Assembly: GCA_050633365.1 (NCBI GenBank)
Contig: JBOEGJ010000006.1
Location: 444,793 to 508,792, forward strand
Source: Pseudomaricurvus sp050633365
GTDB lineage: Bacteria; Pseudomonadota; Gammaproteobacteria; Pseudomonadales; Cellvibrionaceae
Reading direction: 5' to 3'
DNA: 64,000 bases
Each line of letters begins with the position of its first letter. Position 1 is the stretch's first letter. The notes below the pieces were generated by a model. It did no database searches. It was given only the letters and a program-made list of their open reading frames with translations, and had not been told where the DNA came from. Of this stretch, positions 34,738 to 42,797 are shown piece after piece. A program made the position numbers and the translations under genes.

Positions 34738-35346
34738 ATGACAGCCGTCAAACCCTCGACCACAGCGCAATCCGATTCCTTTGGCTGGACACCTGTGGCC
34801 ATGATATTTATTGCGGCATTGGCTTACGCTATTGCGCGCTATGGAATTTTCGGCCCCGTGCCCATGTCACAATGGCCCACCTATATCCTCAATAAAGCGA
34901 TTGCAGTCTTTGCCGTGGCGACTTTAGCCTTATCGGCCTACAACTACCTCAAAGCTCGATACCGCTGCTCTAAGGCGCAGGGAAGACTGGTCTGGCATGC
35001 GGCACTGATCCACAGCGCTATGTCGCTGGCACTGCTCAGCGAAGATTATTATCCAGGATTTTTCTCGATCAAAGGGATGAACGGCAATGGCGAACTGGCG
35101 GTGGTATTCGGGGTCTTGTGCACTTACGCACTGTGGCAGGTATCGCACCACACAGGACTGAATCATCACCGATTTAAACGACTCGTCTGTGCGCTTGCCT
35201 TATTACACCTGTTGCCCATGTCACCCAATTGGATCAAGCTAAGCAGCTGGCATGGTTCCATGCCGCCGCTTTCACTTCTGAGTGCGGTTATCACACTAAC
35301 GGCACTCATTCTCTATTGGCGCTATCGACCCACCGCGAACAATTGA
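34738..35346 (+). CDS. Multi-pass membrane protein of unknown function
   Basis: Of 202 aa with about six hydrophobic segments (near 18-38, 47-67, 84-102, 116-133, 146-162, 172-190). Several histidines sit near helix ends (HAALIHS; SHHTGLNHHRFKR), which could bind haem or metal, but no family motif is clear. The start is ATG 34738, overlapping an upstream GTC, with weak ribosome-binding sequence. It lies 169 bp after an AraC regulator and 12 bp from the end of the convergent TonB receptor gene. It resembles ferric-reductase-like membrane domains only in topology. I do not assign a function. Confidence 0.7.
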   Translation: MTAVKPSTTAQSDSFGWTPVAMIFIAALAYAIARYGIFGPVPMSQWPTYILNKAIAVFAVATLALSAYNYLKARYRCSKAQGRLVWHAALIHSAMSLALLSEDYYPGFFSIKGMNGNGELAVVFGVLCTYALWQVSHHTGLNHHRFKRLVCALALLHLLPMSPNWIKLSSWHGSMPPLSLLSAVITLTALILYWRYRPTANN

Positions 35347-35358
35347 ATCGATGTGTCA

Positions 35359-37461
35359 TTACAGGTCGTGACGAAGCTCAACAAATACGCCACGACTTTC
35401 GCCGGTAAAATATCGATAACTGCCAAAGGCAAAGTCGGCTCGTTCCGCGTAGCGCTCATCCGTTAAGTTCTGAATCTTAACGCGAGTATTCAGCGCGTCA
35501 TTCACTTGCCAACTCAGCGTTCCATTCCAAACGGTATGGCCATCGTAGGAGTTTTCATTCTCGACATCGATGTAGTGCTCATCCATATACACCGCTTCTA
35601 ACTCAAACAACCAATCGCTTGTCGGTCTAAATTGCAGCTGAGCACTGCCCATCCATTCGGGCGCGGTATCCATGGTATTGCCCGACACATCAGAGCCATT
35701 AAGCAAACTTGCCTTGTCTATTTCGTGTTCGGCCCATGCAATCGCAGTGGTCACGCTCCAGTATTCGGCGAGCTGATAAGCCAACTGTAACTCAATACCT
35801 TGATGCTCAGTTTTGGCGTCACCGACAGTGGCGTTATTGGAGGCTTTTAATAATTGATCATCTTTTTCCATACGATAGGCACTGACATTGGCGCTCAGGG
35901 ATTCTCCCAAGTAGCGAGCCCCCACCTCCAAACTCAGCGCTTGTTTATCGTCAAATTGATCAACCGACTGACCAGCTAGAATACGATAACGCTCATTGAC
36001 CTGAGGGGCGCGGTAGGCACTGGCCACTCGCGCGTAGGTGCTCCAGCGATCGCTCAATGTCCATCGAGCACCAATATGCCCACTGGTATTGGTGAAACGA
36101 TCTTGGCGGTCTTCTGCGCGAAAATAGCGGCAATTGCCACCGTTGCACAAAGTCCCATCATCGCGCGTCGTACCACTGAGCAAATTATTTTCGTAATCGT
36201 ATTCGAGGGTCTCCCAACGCACACCGGCTTCAACAGCAACACCATCAGAGACTTGCCACTCTATATTGATAAAACTGGCCAATTGCGAACTGGTGACATC
36301 GTAGTCGTAATGATGCCCCTGATAGCGCGTACTAGTGGGCGATAACTCATTGGGCTGTGTTTCTTCAACATGCATGTCTGCCCACTCGCCTTCGACACCA
36401 AGCCAAAGAACTAGCGAATCGCTGAGCGTGGTTTTATAACTGGAGAGAAAGCCAACACTGTCTTGTGCATTTTTTTCAATCGGTTGCCCCGGCAGAAAGT
36501 GCATCAAAAAATCCATGTCACTGGAACGCAGATAAGGTGACACTTGCCATTGATCGCCGCTGTCGGTTTGCCATTCGAATGTCGATGTGAGTCGCACAGC
36601 ACGAGCATCGCGGTAGGCTTCAGGGTTAGGGTTTTGCTTCCAACCCTGATCCTCATAGGCCTCTTCACCGCGAATAAAACCCGCGGTTTCTTGATTGAGA
36701 TTAACCAGAGACAAGACAGAGTGCACGTCCAACTCTTCGATACCCAATGCCTCGCCCTGCCAGCGATGCTGTAAAGTCACTTTTTGTTGATCGTAACCGG
36801 CATCGTCTTTAAGACCGCCGTTGGACACGCCATTGATCGCCAAATGCCATTGGTGATCGCCCTGCTCGGCGGCTATTGCAAATTTGCTGCGGTAATAATC
36901 GTGGGGGCCGACCTCGACGGAAATGGATTCGCTTGCCATATCTGGGGTCAGCGTATTGATAACGCCGTGAATCGCATTTGAGCCATAAAATACTGTTCCT
37001 GCACCGCGCCAAATTTCTAGAGCGCCCGCTTGCTCGGTATTGACTTCGAACATCTGGTTAACGTTGCAAAAGCCGCTGGGACGAATCGGAACTGAGTTTT
37101 CCGCAATCAAGGTTTCGCCGCAGCTGCCTGAGCCGGTGTAGATTGGTGAGCGCACTGAGGCCAGTAATTCTTGTCCATTACCGCGACTAAGCCATACGCC
37201 TGGAACGCGTACCGCCGCCTCCTGAATATGAGTGTGACCTATTAGCGACAGCAGTGAGTCATCGAGTCGGCTAATTTCGCCAATGAGAGTCTGGCGCGCT
37301 TGACCATCGCGCCGCGCAGTCACGAGTATTTCTTCTTGAATCGCTTCGCTTAAAGAGGGTGAAGAATCTTCGGTCTCTGCGTCTAACGCCAATATCGGCA
37401 ACGAATAACTCAGACTAATCAGCGCTAGTGCACTCGCCAGTGGCGACATCCTAAAGACCAT
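35359..37461 (-). CDS. TonB-dependent outer-membrane receptor of the PQQ operon
   Basis: Of 700 aa. Signal peptide ends near LALDAETED; EEILVTARRDG (about 43-53) is the TonB box. The plug domain contains IQEAAVRVPGVWLSRGNGQE and ALEIWRGAGTVFYGSNAIHG, then a barrel with IQNLTDERYAERADF and the C-terminal VFVELRHDL. Two cysteine pairs (GSGSCGETLIAENS...GFC in the plug; CNGGNC in an outer loop) probably form disulfides. It is the last gene of a five-gene operon with periplasmic PQQ and haem enzymes, 71 bp after the quinohemoprotein. It probably imports that pathway's substrate or PQQ. Copper or siderophore uptake cannot be excluded. Confidence 0.92.
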   Translation of the reverse strand: MVFRMSPLASALALISLSYSLPILALDAETEDSSPSLSEAIQEEILVTARRDGQARQTLIGEISRLDDSLLSLIGHTHIQEAAVRVPGVWLSRGNGQELLASVRSPIYTGSGSCGETLIAENSVPIRPSGFCNVNQMFEVNTEQAGALEIWRGAGTVFYGSNAIHGVINTLTPDMASESISVEVGPHDYYRSKFAIAAEQGDHQWHLAINGVSNGGLKDDAGYDQQKVTLQHRWQGEALGIEELDVHSVLSLVNLNQETAGFIRGEEAYEDQGWKQNPNPEAYRDARAVRLTSTFEWQTDSGDQWQVSPYLRSSDMDFLMHFLPGQPIEKNAQDSVGFLSSYKTTLSDSLVLWLGVEGEWADMHVEETQPNELSPTSTRYQGHHYDYDVTSSQLASFINIEWQVSDGVAVEAGVRWETLEYDYENNLLSGTTRDDGTLCNGGNCRYFRAEDRQDRFTNTSGHIGARWTLSDRWSTYARVASAYRAPQVNERYRILAGQSVDQFDDKQALSLEVGARYLGESLSANVSAYRMEKDDQLLKASNNATVGDAKTEHQGIELQLAYQLAEYWSVTTAIAWAEHEIDKASLLNGSDVSGNTMDTAPEWMGSAQLQFRPTSDWLFELEAVYMDEHYIDVENENSYDGHTVWNGTLSWQVNDALNTRVKIQNLTDERYAERADFAFGSYRYFTGESRGVFVELRHDL

Positions 37462-37532
37462 CTAAACATGACTCCCTACATGAATGAGCCACAAGGCTCA
37501 CGGATAAAATGACCGCCAACTATAAGGACAAT

Positions 37533-39428
37533 CTATTGGTCAACCTCGTAACTTAACAGAACATTACCTGGTAGCTGACCGAACATACTATAACCCGAAT
37601 GGATCACCAGAGTCCCGTCGCCAATCACTGCGCCATCGACATCGATAGAGCCGCCCTTGCCGGCTATACCATTGACGCCAGCGAAGGCTTTGGCCGTTTC
37701 GGTCTGCCAAACCACCTCGCCAGTGATGCTATTGTAGGCCCGTAAGATGCCGTCGAGCCCGCCCACAAAGACCAAACCATCGGTCGCCGTAGCCGCCGCA
37801 GAGAAGCTGAAATGGAAGGAGCAATCGCTTTCTGCCTCGCCGGTTTTTTCCCGCATGGCTTTGAGACCGTAGTTTTCCGACAGCTTACCGGAAAGCTCGC
37901 AACTGCGCTTGACCGGAGACGACCACAGATTTTTACCGGTATTGATATCAATCGCGTACAAACCCGGTCGCGGTGTATAACCCGGAAAAGGACGCTCTGA
38001 ATCGGCGATGGGCACAAACAATCTTTGCCCTTCCACCGCCATCCCCCAGTGCACGCCAGGGTTAGGGCTGTAAACCGTGTTTAAGGTATCGGTATTTTTC
38101 CACAACAGTTTACCCTCTTGCCCTTGGTATCCGTCGGGATCAAAGGCAAACACCGCGCCCGACTTTTGACCGGCCAACAAGATATCGTCACCGGCGGCGT
38201 TTTGAGTCAAGATAATGGAGGCGCCAAAATCGAAATCCGGGCCGGGGTTTTCTGGACAGTTAAAACCCTGACTCAGACAGCCGGAGTTCCAGACATCATC
38301 TTTCAAGCCCTGGTATTTCCAACGCAGTTTTCCATCCTCAAGACCTACAGCCACCACCGCATCACTGGTATCGGTGGCCGGACGACTGAGATTCTCGGCG
38401 GTGCCAAAGTATAAGAGCCCGCGCTTTGCATCGACGGTGGGCGTCGACCACACCGATACTCCCGAGGGACCAAACCGCATTCTGCCCTTGTCGTCCTTCT
38501 CTTGCAGCGTTGCATTAGGGGTACCGTGCCAAACCCAACGCTGCTCGCCACTCTCGGCGTCCAAAGCCACCACCGCACCATGAGAGCGACAACAAGGGTA
38601 TTGCGCCATACCCGCAGCGGCAATCTCATAAGAGGAAATAGGAACATAGAGCGAACCGTCGTAAAAGGCTGGCGATCCAGTAATGACAGAGGTGGGAAAT
38701 AGTGACAGAGATTGCTTCCACACCAGCTCACCGTTGGCAGCATTGAGGGCGTAGGTAGTGCTCAAGGTATCGCCAAAAAACAGCAGCGATTGCTGCGCTT
38801 GCTGACCGAGAACCAAAGCCGATCGAACACTACTATCGGCTTTGTAGCGCCACTTAATACAACCGCTATTTTTGTCGAGGGCAAAGACATTGCCAGACTT
38901 ACTACCGACAAACACGGTGTCTTTAGTCATCACCGGTTGCGACCTTGCGTCACTCACCTGTGGATAAGCAAAACTCCACTTGAGTTTTAGCGACTCAACA
39001 TTGTCCGGTGTTATGCCAGATTTTTCGCTGGGTAGATAACGACGATTACCACTGGACAACCCCCAGTTGCCGCTGAGCACCTCGGTCAGATTAATCTCAG
39101 TGTTGTCGCAGCTCGACGCTTGAATCCAAGATTCATCCACTTGTTTGTCACCCGCCAAATACTTCGACACCGCGGCTTTTTGCAACTTGTTCAATCCAGC
39201 CGCCTGAGGCTGCATGCGACCAAACTCCAACGACAGCATAATATTCTCGAAACTCACGGCTGCCAGCGCCTCTCGGCGAGGGGCCTTACTGGCGGTATTG
39301 TCATGACAAGCGGCGCAGTGTTGATCAAAAATCTGTTTGCCCGCCGCTTTCATATCGGGCGCTTTATCAAGTGCCTGAGCCGATGAAAAGCTCAATAGCG
39401 CAAGCATAAAAATCGAAGGAGTTTTCAT
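37533..39428 (-). CDS. Secreted quinohemoprotein (haem c + PQQ propeller), polyvinyl-alcohol-dehydrogenase-like
   Basis: Of 631 aa. A signal peptide (cleaved near AQA-LDK, residue 19) leads to a small cytochrome c domain with CAACH (C38-H42) and a likely axial Met in EFGRMQPQAAG (M72). A PQQ-type eight-bladed propeller follows, with repeated blades such as GNVFALDKNSGCIKWRYKA, GAVVALDAESGEQRWVW and GLYAIDINTGKNLWSSPV. The adjacent cysteines CC in YPCCRSHGAVV resemble the vicinal disulfide of quinoprotein alcohol dehydrogenases. The haem-before-propeller order is that of polyvinyl alcohol dehydrogenase. It is 81 bp after the other PQQ enzyme. The substrate is unknown; an alcohol is implied. 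Confidence 0.88.
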   Translation of the reverse strand: MKTPSIFMLALLSFSSAQALDKAPDMKAAGKQIFDQHCAACHDNTASKAPRREALAAVSFENIMLSLEFGRMQPQAAGLNKLQKAAVSKYLAGDKQVDESWIQASSCDNTEINLTEVLSGNWGLSSGNRRYLPSEKSGITPDNVESLKLKWSFAYPQVSDARSQPVMTKDTVFVGSKSGNVFALDKNSGCIKWRYKADSSVRSALVLGQQAQQSLLFFGDTLSTTYALNAANGELVWKQSLSLFPTSVITGSPAFYDGSLYVPISSYEIAAAGMAQYPCCRSHGAVVALDAESGEQRWVWHGTPNATLQEKDDKGRMRFGPSGVSVWSTPTVDAKRGLLYFGTAENLSRPATDTSDAVVAVGLEDGKLRWKYQGLKDDVWNSGCLSQGFNCPENPGPDFDFGASIILTQNAAGDDILLAGQKSGAVFAFDPDGYQGQEGKLLWKNTDTLNTVYSPNPGVHWGMAVEGQRLFVPIADSERPFPGYTPRPGLYAIDINTGKNLWSSPVKRSCELSGKLSENYGLKAMREKTGEAESDCSFHFSFSAAATATDGLVFVGGLDGILRAYNSITGEVVWQTETAKAFAGVNGIAGKGGSIDVDGAVIGDGTLVIHSGYSMFGQLPGNVLLSYEVDQ

Positions 39429-39509
39429 AGTTATCTCTCAAAAAAAATCACAAAAAAACGGTTACCGACTGATACTCAAAAAATGTAAAGCCACTTCACA
39501 AGACATCAA

Positions 39510-41666
39510 TCAGTCATCTAAAGCAAAAGCGACAATCGAGTCGCCCATGGGTCGACCAAACATATGGTGGCCGCCCGCGCTAATAACGACATACTGTTTG
39601 CCATTAAGCACATACGTCATAGGAGAGGCGACCCCATCAACAGGCAGATCATGTGTCCACAGCTGTTCGCCACTCAAAGCATCAAACGCGCGAAACTGGC
39701 GATCCATGGTTGCGCCGATAAAAACCACTCCACCGGCAGTGACGATGGCCCCACCCAAATTGGGCGTGCCCCAATTAATGTGGAAAGGCACTTTGACTGG
39801 CCCCATTTCGTGAACCGACCCCAGTGGAGACTGCCAACGCACCTCTCCGGTTTGTATGTCGATGGCCATCAACTTGCCCCAAGGCGGTTTGATGCAGGGA
39901 ATTCCCAAGGGAGACATCAAGGCTTTATTTTCGATGGTGTAAGGGGTGCCCGACATGTTGATACGCATAGTTTGCCCTGACTTGGGCACATGCTCGGTGG
40001 GCTTCTTTTTATTTTCTGCAAGAGCAACTTGAGAGCGCTGTTCGTCTGGCGTTTGATAATCAGGATTGCGCACCAAACGCGCGGCAAAAATGGCAGTATT
40101 CACATTAACCACCATAAGATTTTTGTCTTTCCAAAGAACAGCACCGCCCCAATTAGCGCCCCCCAAACTACCGGGCATTAATACGGTAAATTGGTCCAAC
40201 TGTAAGGGCGTAAACAATCCTTCATTGTAGAGACTGTTAATTTCTCGCTCGCAGTGGCCTTTGTCCCAAGGGGTTAACCCCCAGGCGTCAGTCTGATCAA
40301 TCTTAGTGTCCATTAATCGCGGCATGACTTCAGGCACAGGCTGAGTCGGTGAGGGCTGCTCTCCTGCGACCACGGTCTGTGGAACCGGCACTTCATTCAC
40401 CCGATAGATGGGCACTCCGGTTAGCCGATTAAGGACAAACACAAAGCCCTGCTTGGTGACTTGAATCAGCGCTGGAATCGCTTCGCCGTCGCGTTCAATG
40501 TCAGTCAACAAAGGCATGGCGGGTGTGTCGTAATCCCACAGGTCGTGATGGACAAACTGATAGCGCCATACCACCTCGCCAGTACTGACTCGTAGAGCGA
40601 TGACCGAGTTGGCGTTGAGATTGTCGCCCGGACGCAGCCCACCATAAAAATCCGGTGAAGGCGCTCCGGTGGGAACAAACACCAGATCGTTTTCGAGGTC
40701 CGCCGAGAGCGGCGCCCAAGCGTTGGCCGAGCCACTCACCTCACTGGCATTTTTTGGCCAGCTGGCTTTAACTTCAGGGGCACTGTTTTCATGTGCCACC
40801 GTTTGAAATCGCCAGCGCTCTTCGCCGGTTTCGGCATCAAACGCCAACACCGTACCTAACGGAGTTTTTGCCCGTTTGAAATCCACCACCCCTGAACCCA
40901 CGACAATGGTATTACCGGCAATCAGCGGCGGTGATGACGACGACAAATCACCGGGAACAAAGCCTTCGCTGTCGCGGTAGAGTTTGACCACACCGCCATC
41001 ACCAAAGTGCTTACACAATTCGCCGCTGTTTGCATCGATCGCCAACAGACGTCGATCGTGAGTCGCCGTAATGATCCGCTGCGCACAGGAGCCGAGACCT
41101 TGATCAGCAGGAGCAACTTCTGAGTCGATCGACTCAGAGCGCTGCCAATAGCTAACGCCGCGACACTTGCCAGGGCGAGAACCTCGACGATCGGTATTGG
41201 CATCGAAACGCCAGCGCTGTTCACCCGTTTCTGGATCGAGGGCGATGATATCGTTAAAAGGTGTACAGATCGCGAGATGTCCGCCGGCCTCCGCAGGCAG
41301 TAAGATCGGTGTCGCTTCAAAGGCCGTATTGGCAATCCCTTCTCCGAGTTTTTCCAACACGCCGGTACTGAATGACCAAACCGGTTTTAGCCCAGCGACA
41401 TTATCCGGGGTAATCTGTTGGGCCGCTGAATAACCACTGCCGCTTAAGTCATTGCGATAATAAGACCAACCCACAGTCTGAACCAAAGCCTGAGCCTCGG
41501 CCTCAACAGCGACCTGTTGTTCAGCGGCGCCTGATGCAGCTTGCAGGCTTGCGCTCACCAGCGCGACTGCCGCGGATAGCATCAGTGGCGCAGCGCAAGC
41601 AACAGCACGAGATCGGGCTCGGGGTCGAAATCGAGCGCAACTCCTAGCACACCAGAGATCTATCAT
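39510..41666 (-). CDS. PQQ-dependent dehydrogenase (glucose/quinate-type propeller, no membrane anchor)
   Basis: Of 718 aa. A long Arg-rich signal peptide (to about residue 45) replaces the five-helix membrane anchor of glucose and quinate dehydrogenases. The propeller has WSYYRNDLSGSGYSAAQQIT, FNDIIALDPETGEQRWRFD, RRGSRPGKCRGVSYW, VHHDLWDYDTPAMPLL (with the candidate catalytic Asp), PSLGGANWGGA-like PGSLGGANWGGAVLWK and NWGTPNLGGAIVTAGG. These are those of the membrane GDH/QDH family. ATG 41666 overlaps the preceding VOC gene stop by 4 bp (ATGA). It presumably oxidises a polyol or alcohol in the periplasm and passes electrons to a c-type cytochrome (inference). Confidence 0.9.
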   Translation of the reverse strand: MIDLWCARSCARFRPRARSRAVACAAPLMLSAAVALVSASLQAASGAAEQQVAVEAEAQALVQTVGWSYYRNDLSGSGYSAAQQITPDNVAGLKPVWSFSTGVLEKLGEGIANTAFEATPILLPAEAGGHLAICTPFNDIIALDPETGEQRWRFDANTDRRGSRPGKCRGVSYWQRSESIDSEVAPADQGLGSCAQRIITATHDRRLLAIDANSGELCKHFGDGGVVKLYRDSEGFVPGDLSSSSPPLIAGNTIVVGSGVVDFKRAKTPLGTVLAFDAETGEERWRFQTVAHENSAPEVKASWPKNASEVSGSANAWAPLSADLENDLVFVPTGAPSPDFYGGLRPGDNLNANSVIALRVSTGEVVWRYQFVHHDLWDYDTPAMPLLTDIERDGEAIPALIQVTKQGFVFVLNRLTGVPIYRVNEVPVPQTVVAGEQPSPTQPVPEVMPRLMDTKIDQTDAWGLTPWDKGHCEREINSLYNEGLFTPLQLDQFTVLMPGSLGGANWGGAVLWKDKNLMVVNVNTAIFAARLVRNPDYQTPDEQRSQVALAENKKKPTEHVPKSGQTMRINMSGTPYTIENKALMSPLGIPCIKPPWGKLMAIDIQTGEVRWQSPLGSVHEMGPVKVPFHINWGTPNLGGAIVTAGGVVFIGATMDRQFRAFDALSGEQLWTHDLPVDGVASPMTYVLNGKQYVVISAGGHHMFGRPMGDSIVAFALDD

Positions 41667-42748
41667 CGAGTCACTGCGCTCTTGGCGGGCAAACCAATAA
41701 CACCCGAGGGACGCAAGCTGCCAGGGCCTTCAACTTTTCGAGTCAACTCTAAGACAAAACCTAAAGCCTGCTCGGTGGCCATGTAAGTCGCCGTGCGTCC
41801 CGCGCCGCCGTTGTCTGACTGCATCTGCACCGACAAACCATGTTCACGGTAACCTTGAACCCATTCATCATGTTCCGCCACAGCCCCAAAACTCAGGTGA
41901 TGAGCTCCAGCACCGGTGGTAATTAGAAAATCTCGATGGGGCGACGGCCCCGTAATCGGTGCCAACAATTCAATCTGTAGGCCTGACCAATTGCCGTAAC
42001 CCACTTGAATCACCGTATCACTACTGTCATCGCTCATTGCCCCCAAGTATTGCGCATTACTCACATGAGGAGCCTGAAAATCAACCACCATCCAAGGAGC
42101 CAACCCGACCAAACGTTGATAGTGCTTCGCGGTTGTTTCTATATCTTCGACCACAATGCCCAACTGGAAAACTCGATCGGCCACAGGCGCATCGGTTGGT
42201 AATTGAGTTTTCCCCCAAGACTTGTGCTGGCGTGGATCAATCGCTTTAACGTTAATCCCCAAGGAATCAAAAGTATCCCACCAGGTGGCGTAACCCCCTT
42301 GCGCACTGTCGGCGCGAAATAATACTTGAGAAGCACGGGACAAAGTTTCAGGAATATCACTCGATGCTATCCCTACCGCATACAATCCCTCACCACGAGT
42401 TTTGATAAATTCGCGAACAGGGGACGCATCGGCTAGCGGCTGAATCAATTCCACCGTCACATCTTGCCATTGGGCGCGAGCCACTCTCAGCTGCGGGCGT
42501 GTCGCGGCGGAATTATCACCACCACGCAAAGACAAATCGATGTATTGCCATTGACTCAAGCCAAGCACTTTGGCGTATTGTTGAGTAGATTTATGCACAT
42601 CATTAACCGCTACAGAAATCTCCACTACCTTGCCTGCAGGCGCATTTTTTACTGCCTGATTGTCGGCCAAGGCTGCCGGAAAAAAGCCGCCTATATAGCC
42701 AAGCCCCAGAATTAAGCCAACCACCTTTTTTATGATTAAACGCTGCAT
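41663..42748 (-). CDS. Secreted protein with two VOC (glyoxalase-fold) domains
   Basis: Of 361 aa. Signal peptide ends near AALADNQAVK (residue 29). Two vicinal-oxygen-chelate domains follow: about 40-180 (VVEISVAVNDVHKSTQQYAKVLGL) and 190-345 (VFQLGIVVEDIETTAKHYQR), each with a GxxxxVVEL/QIELLAP-type strand. Few obvious His/Glu metal ligands remain in the expected first-strand positions, so a binding role is possible. Typical VOC proteins are cytoplasmic, so a signal peptide is unusual. It lies between the Vgb-like gene (49-bp gap) and the PQQ dehydrogenase (4-bp overlap), so it is tightly co-expressed. Lyase, isomerase or dioxygenase activity cannot be decided. Confidence 0.82.
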   Translation of the reverse strand: MQRLIIKKVVGLILGLGYIGGFFPAALADNQAVKNAPAGKVVEISVAVNDVHKSTQQYAKVLGLSQWQYIDLSLRGGDNSAATRPQLRVARAQWQDVTVELIQPLADASPVREFIKTRGEGLYAVGIASSDIPETLSRASQVLFRADSAQGGYATWWDTFDSLGINVKAIDPRQHKSWGKTQLPTDAPVADRVFQLGIVVEDIETTAKHYQRLVGLAPWMVVDFQAPHVSNAQYLGAMSDDSSDTVIQVGYGNWSGLQIELLAPITGPSPHRDFLITTGAGAHHLSFGAVAEHDEWVQGYREHGLSVQMQSDNGGAGRTATYMATEQALGFVLELTRKVEGPGSLRPSGVIGLPAKSAVTR

Positions 42749-42797
42749 TTCAACTCTCTTGTTTTTATCGTTTTTAGTCTCTATTACGTCGGAAAGC

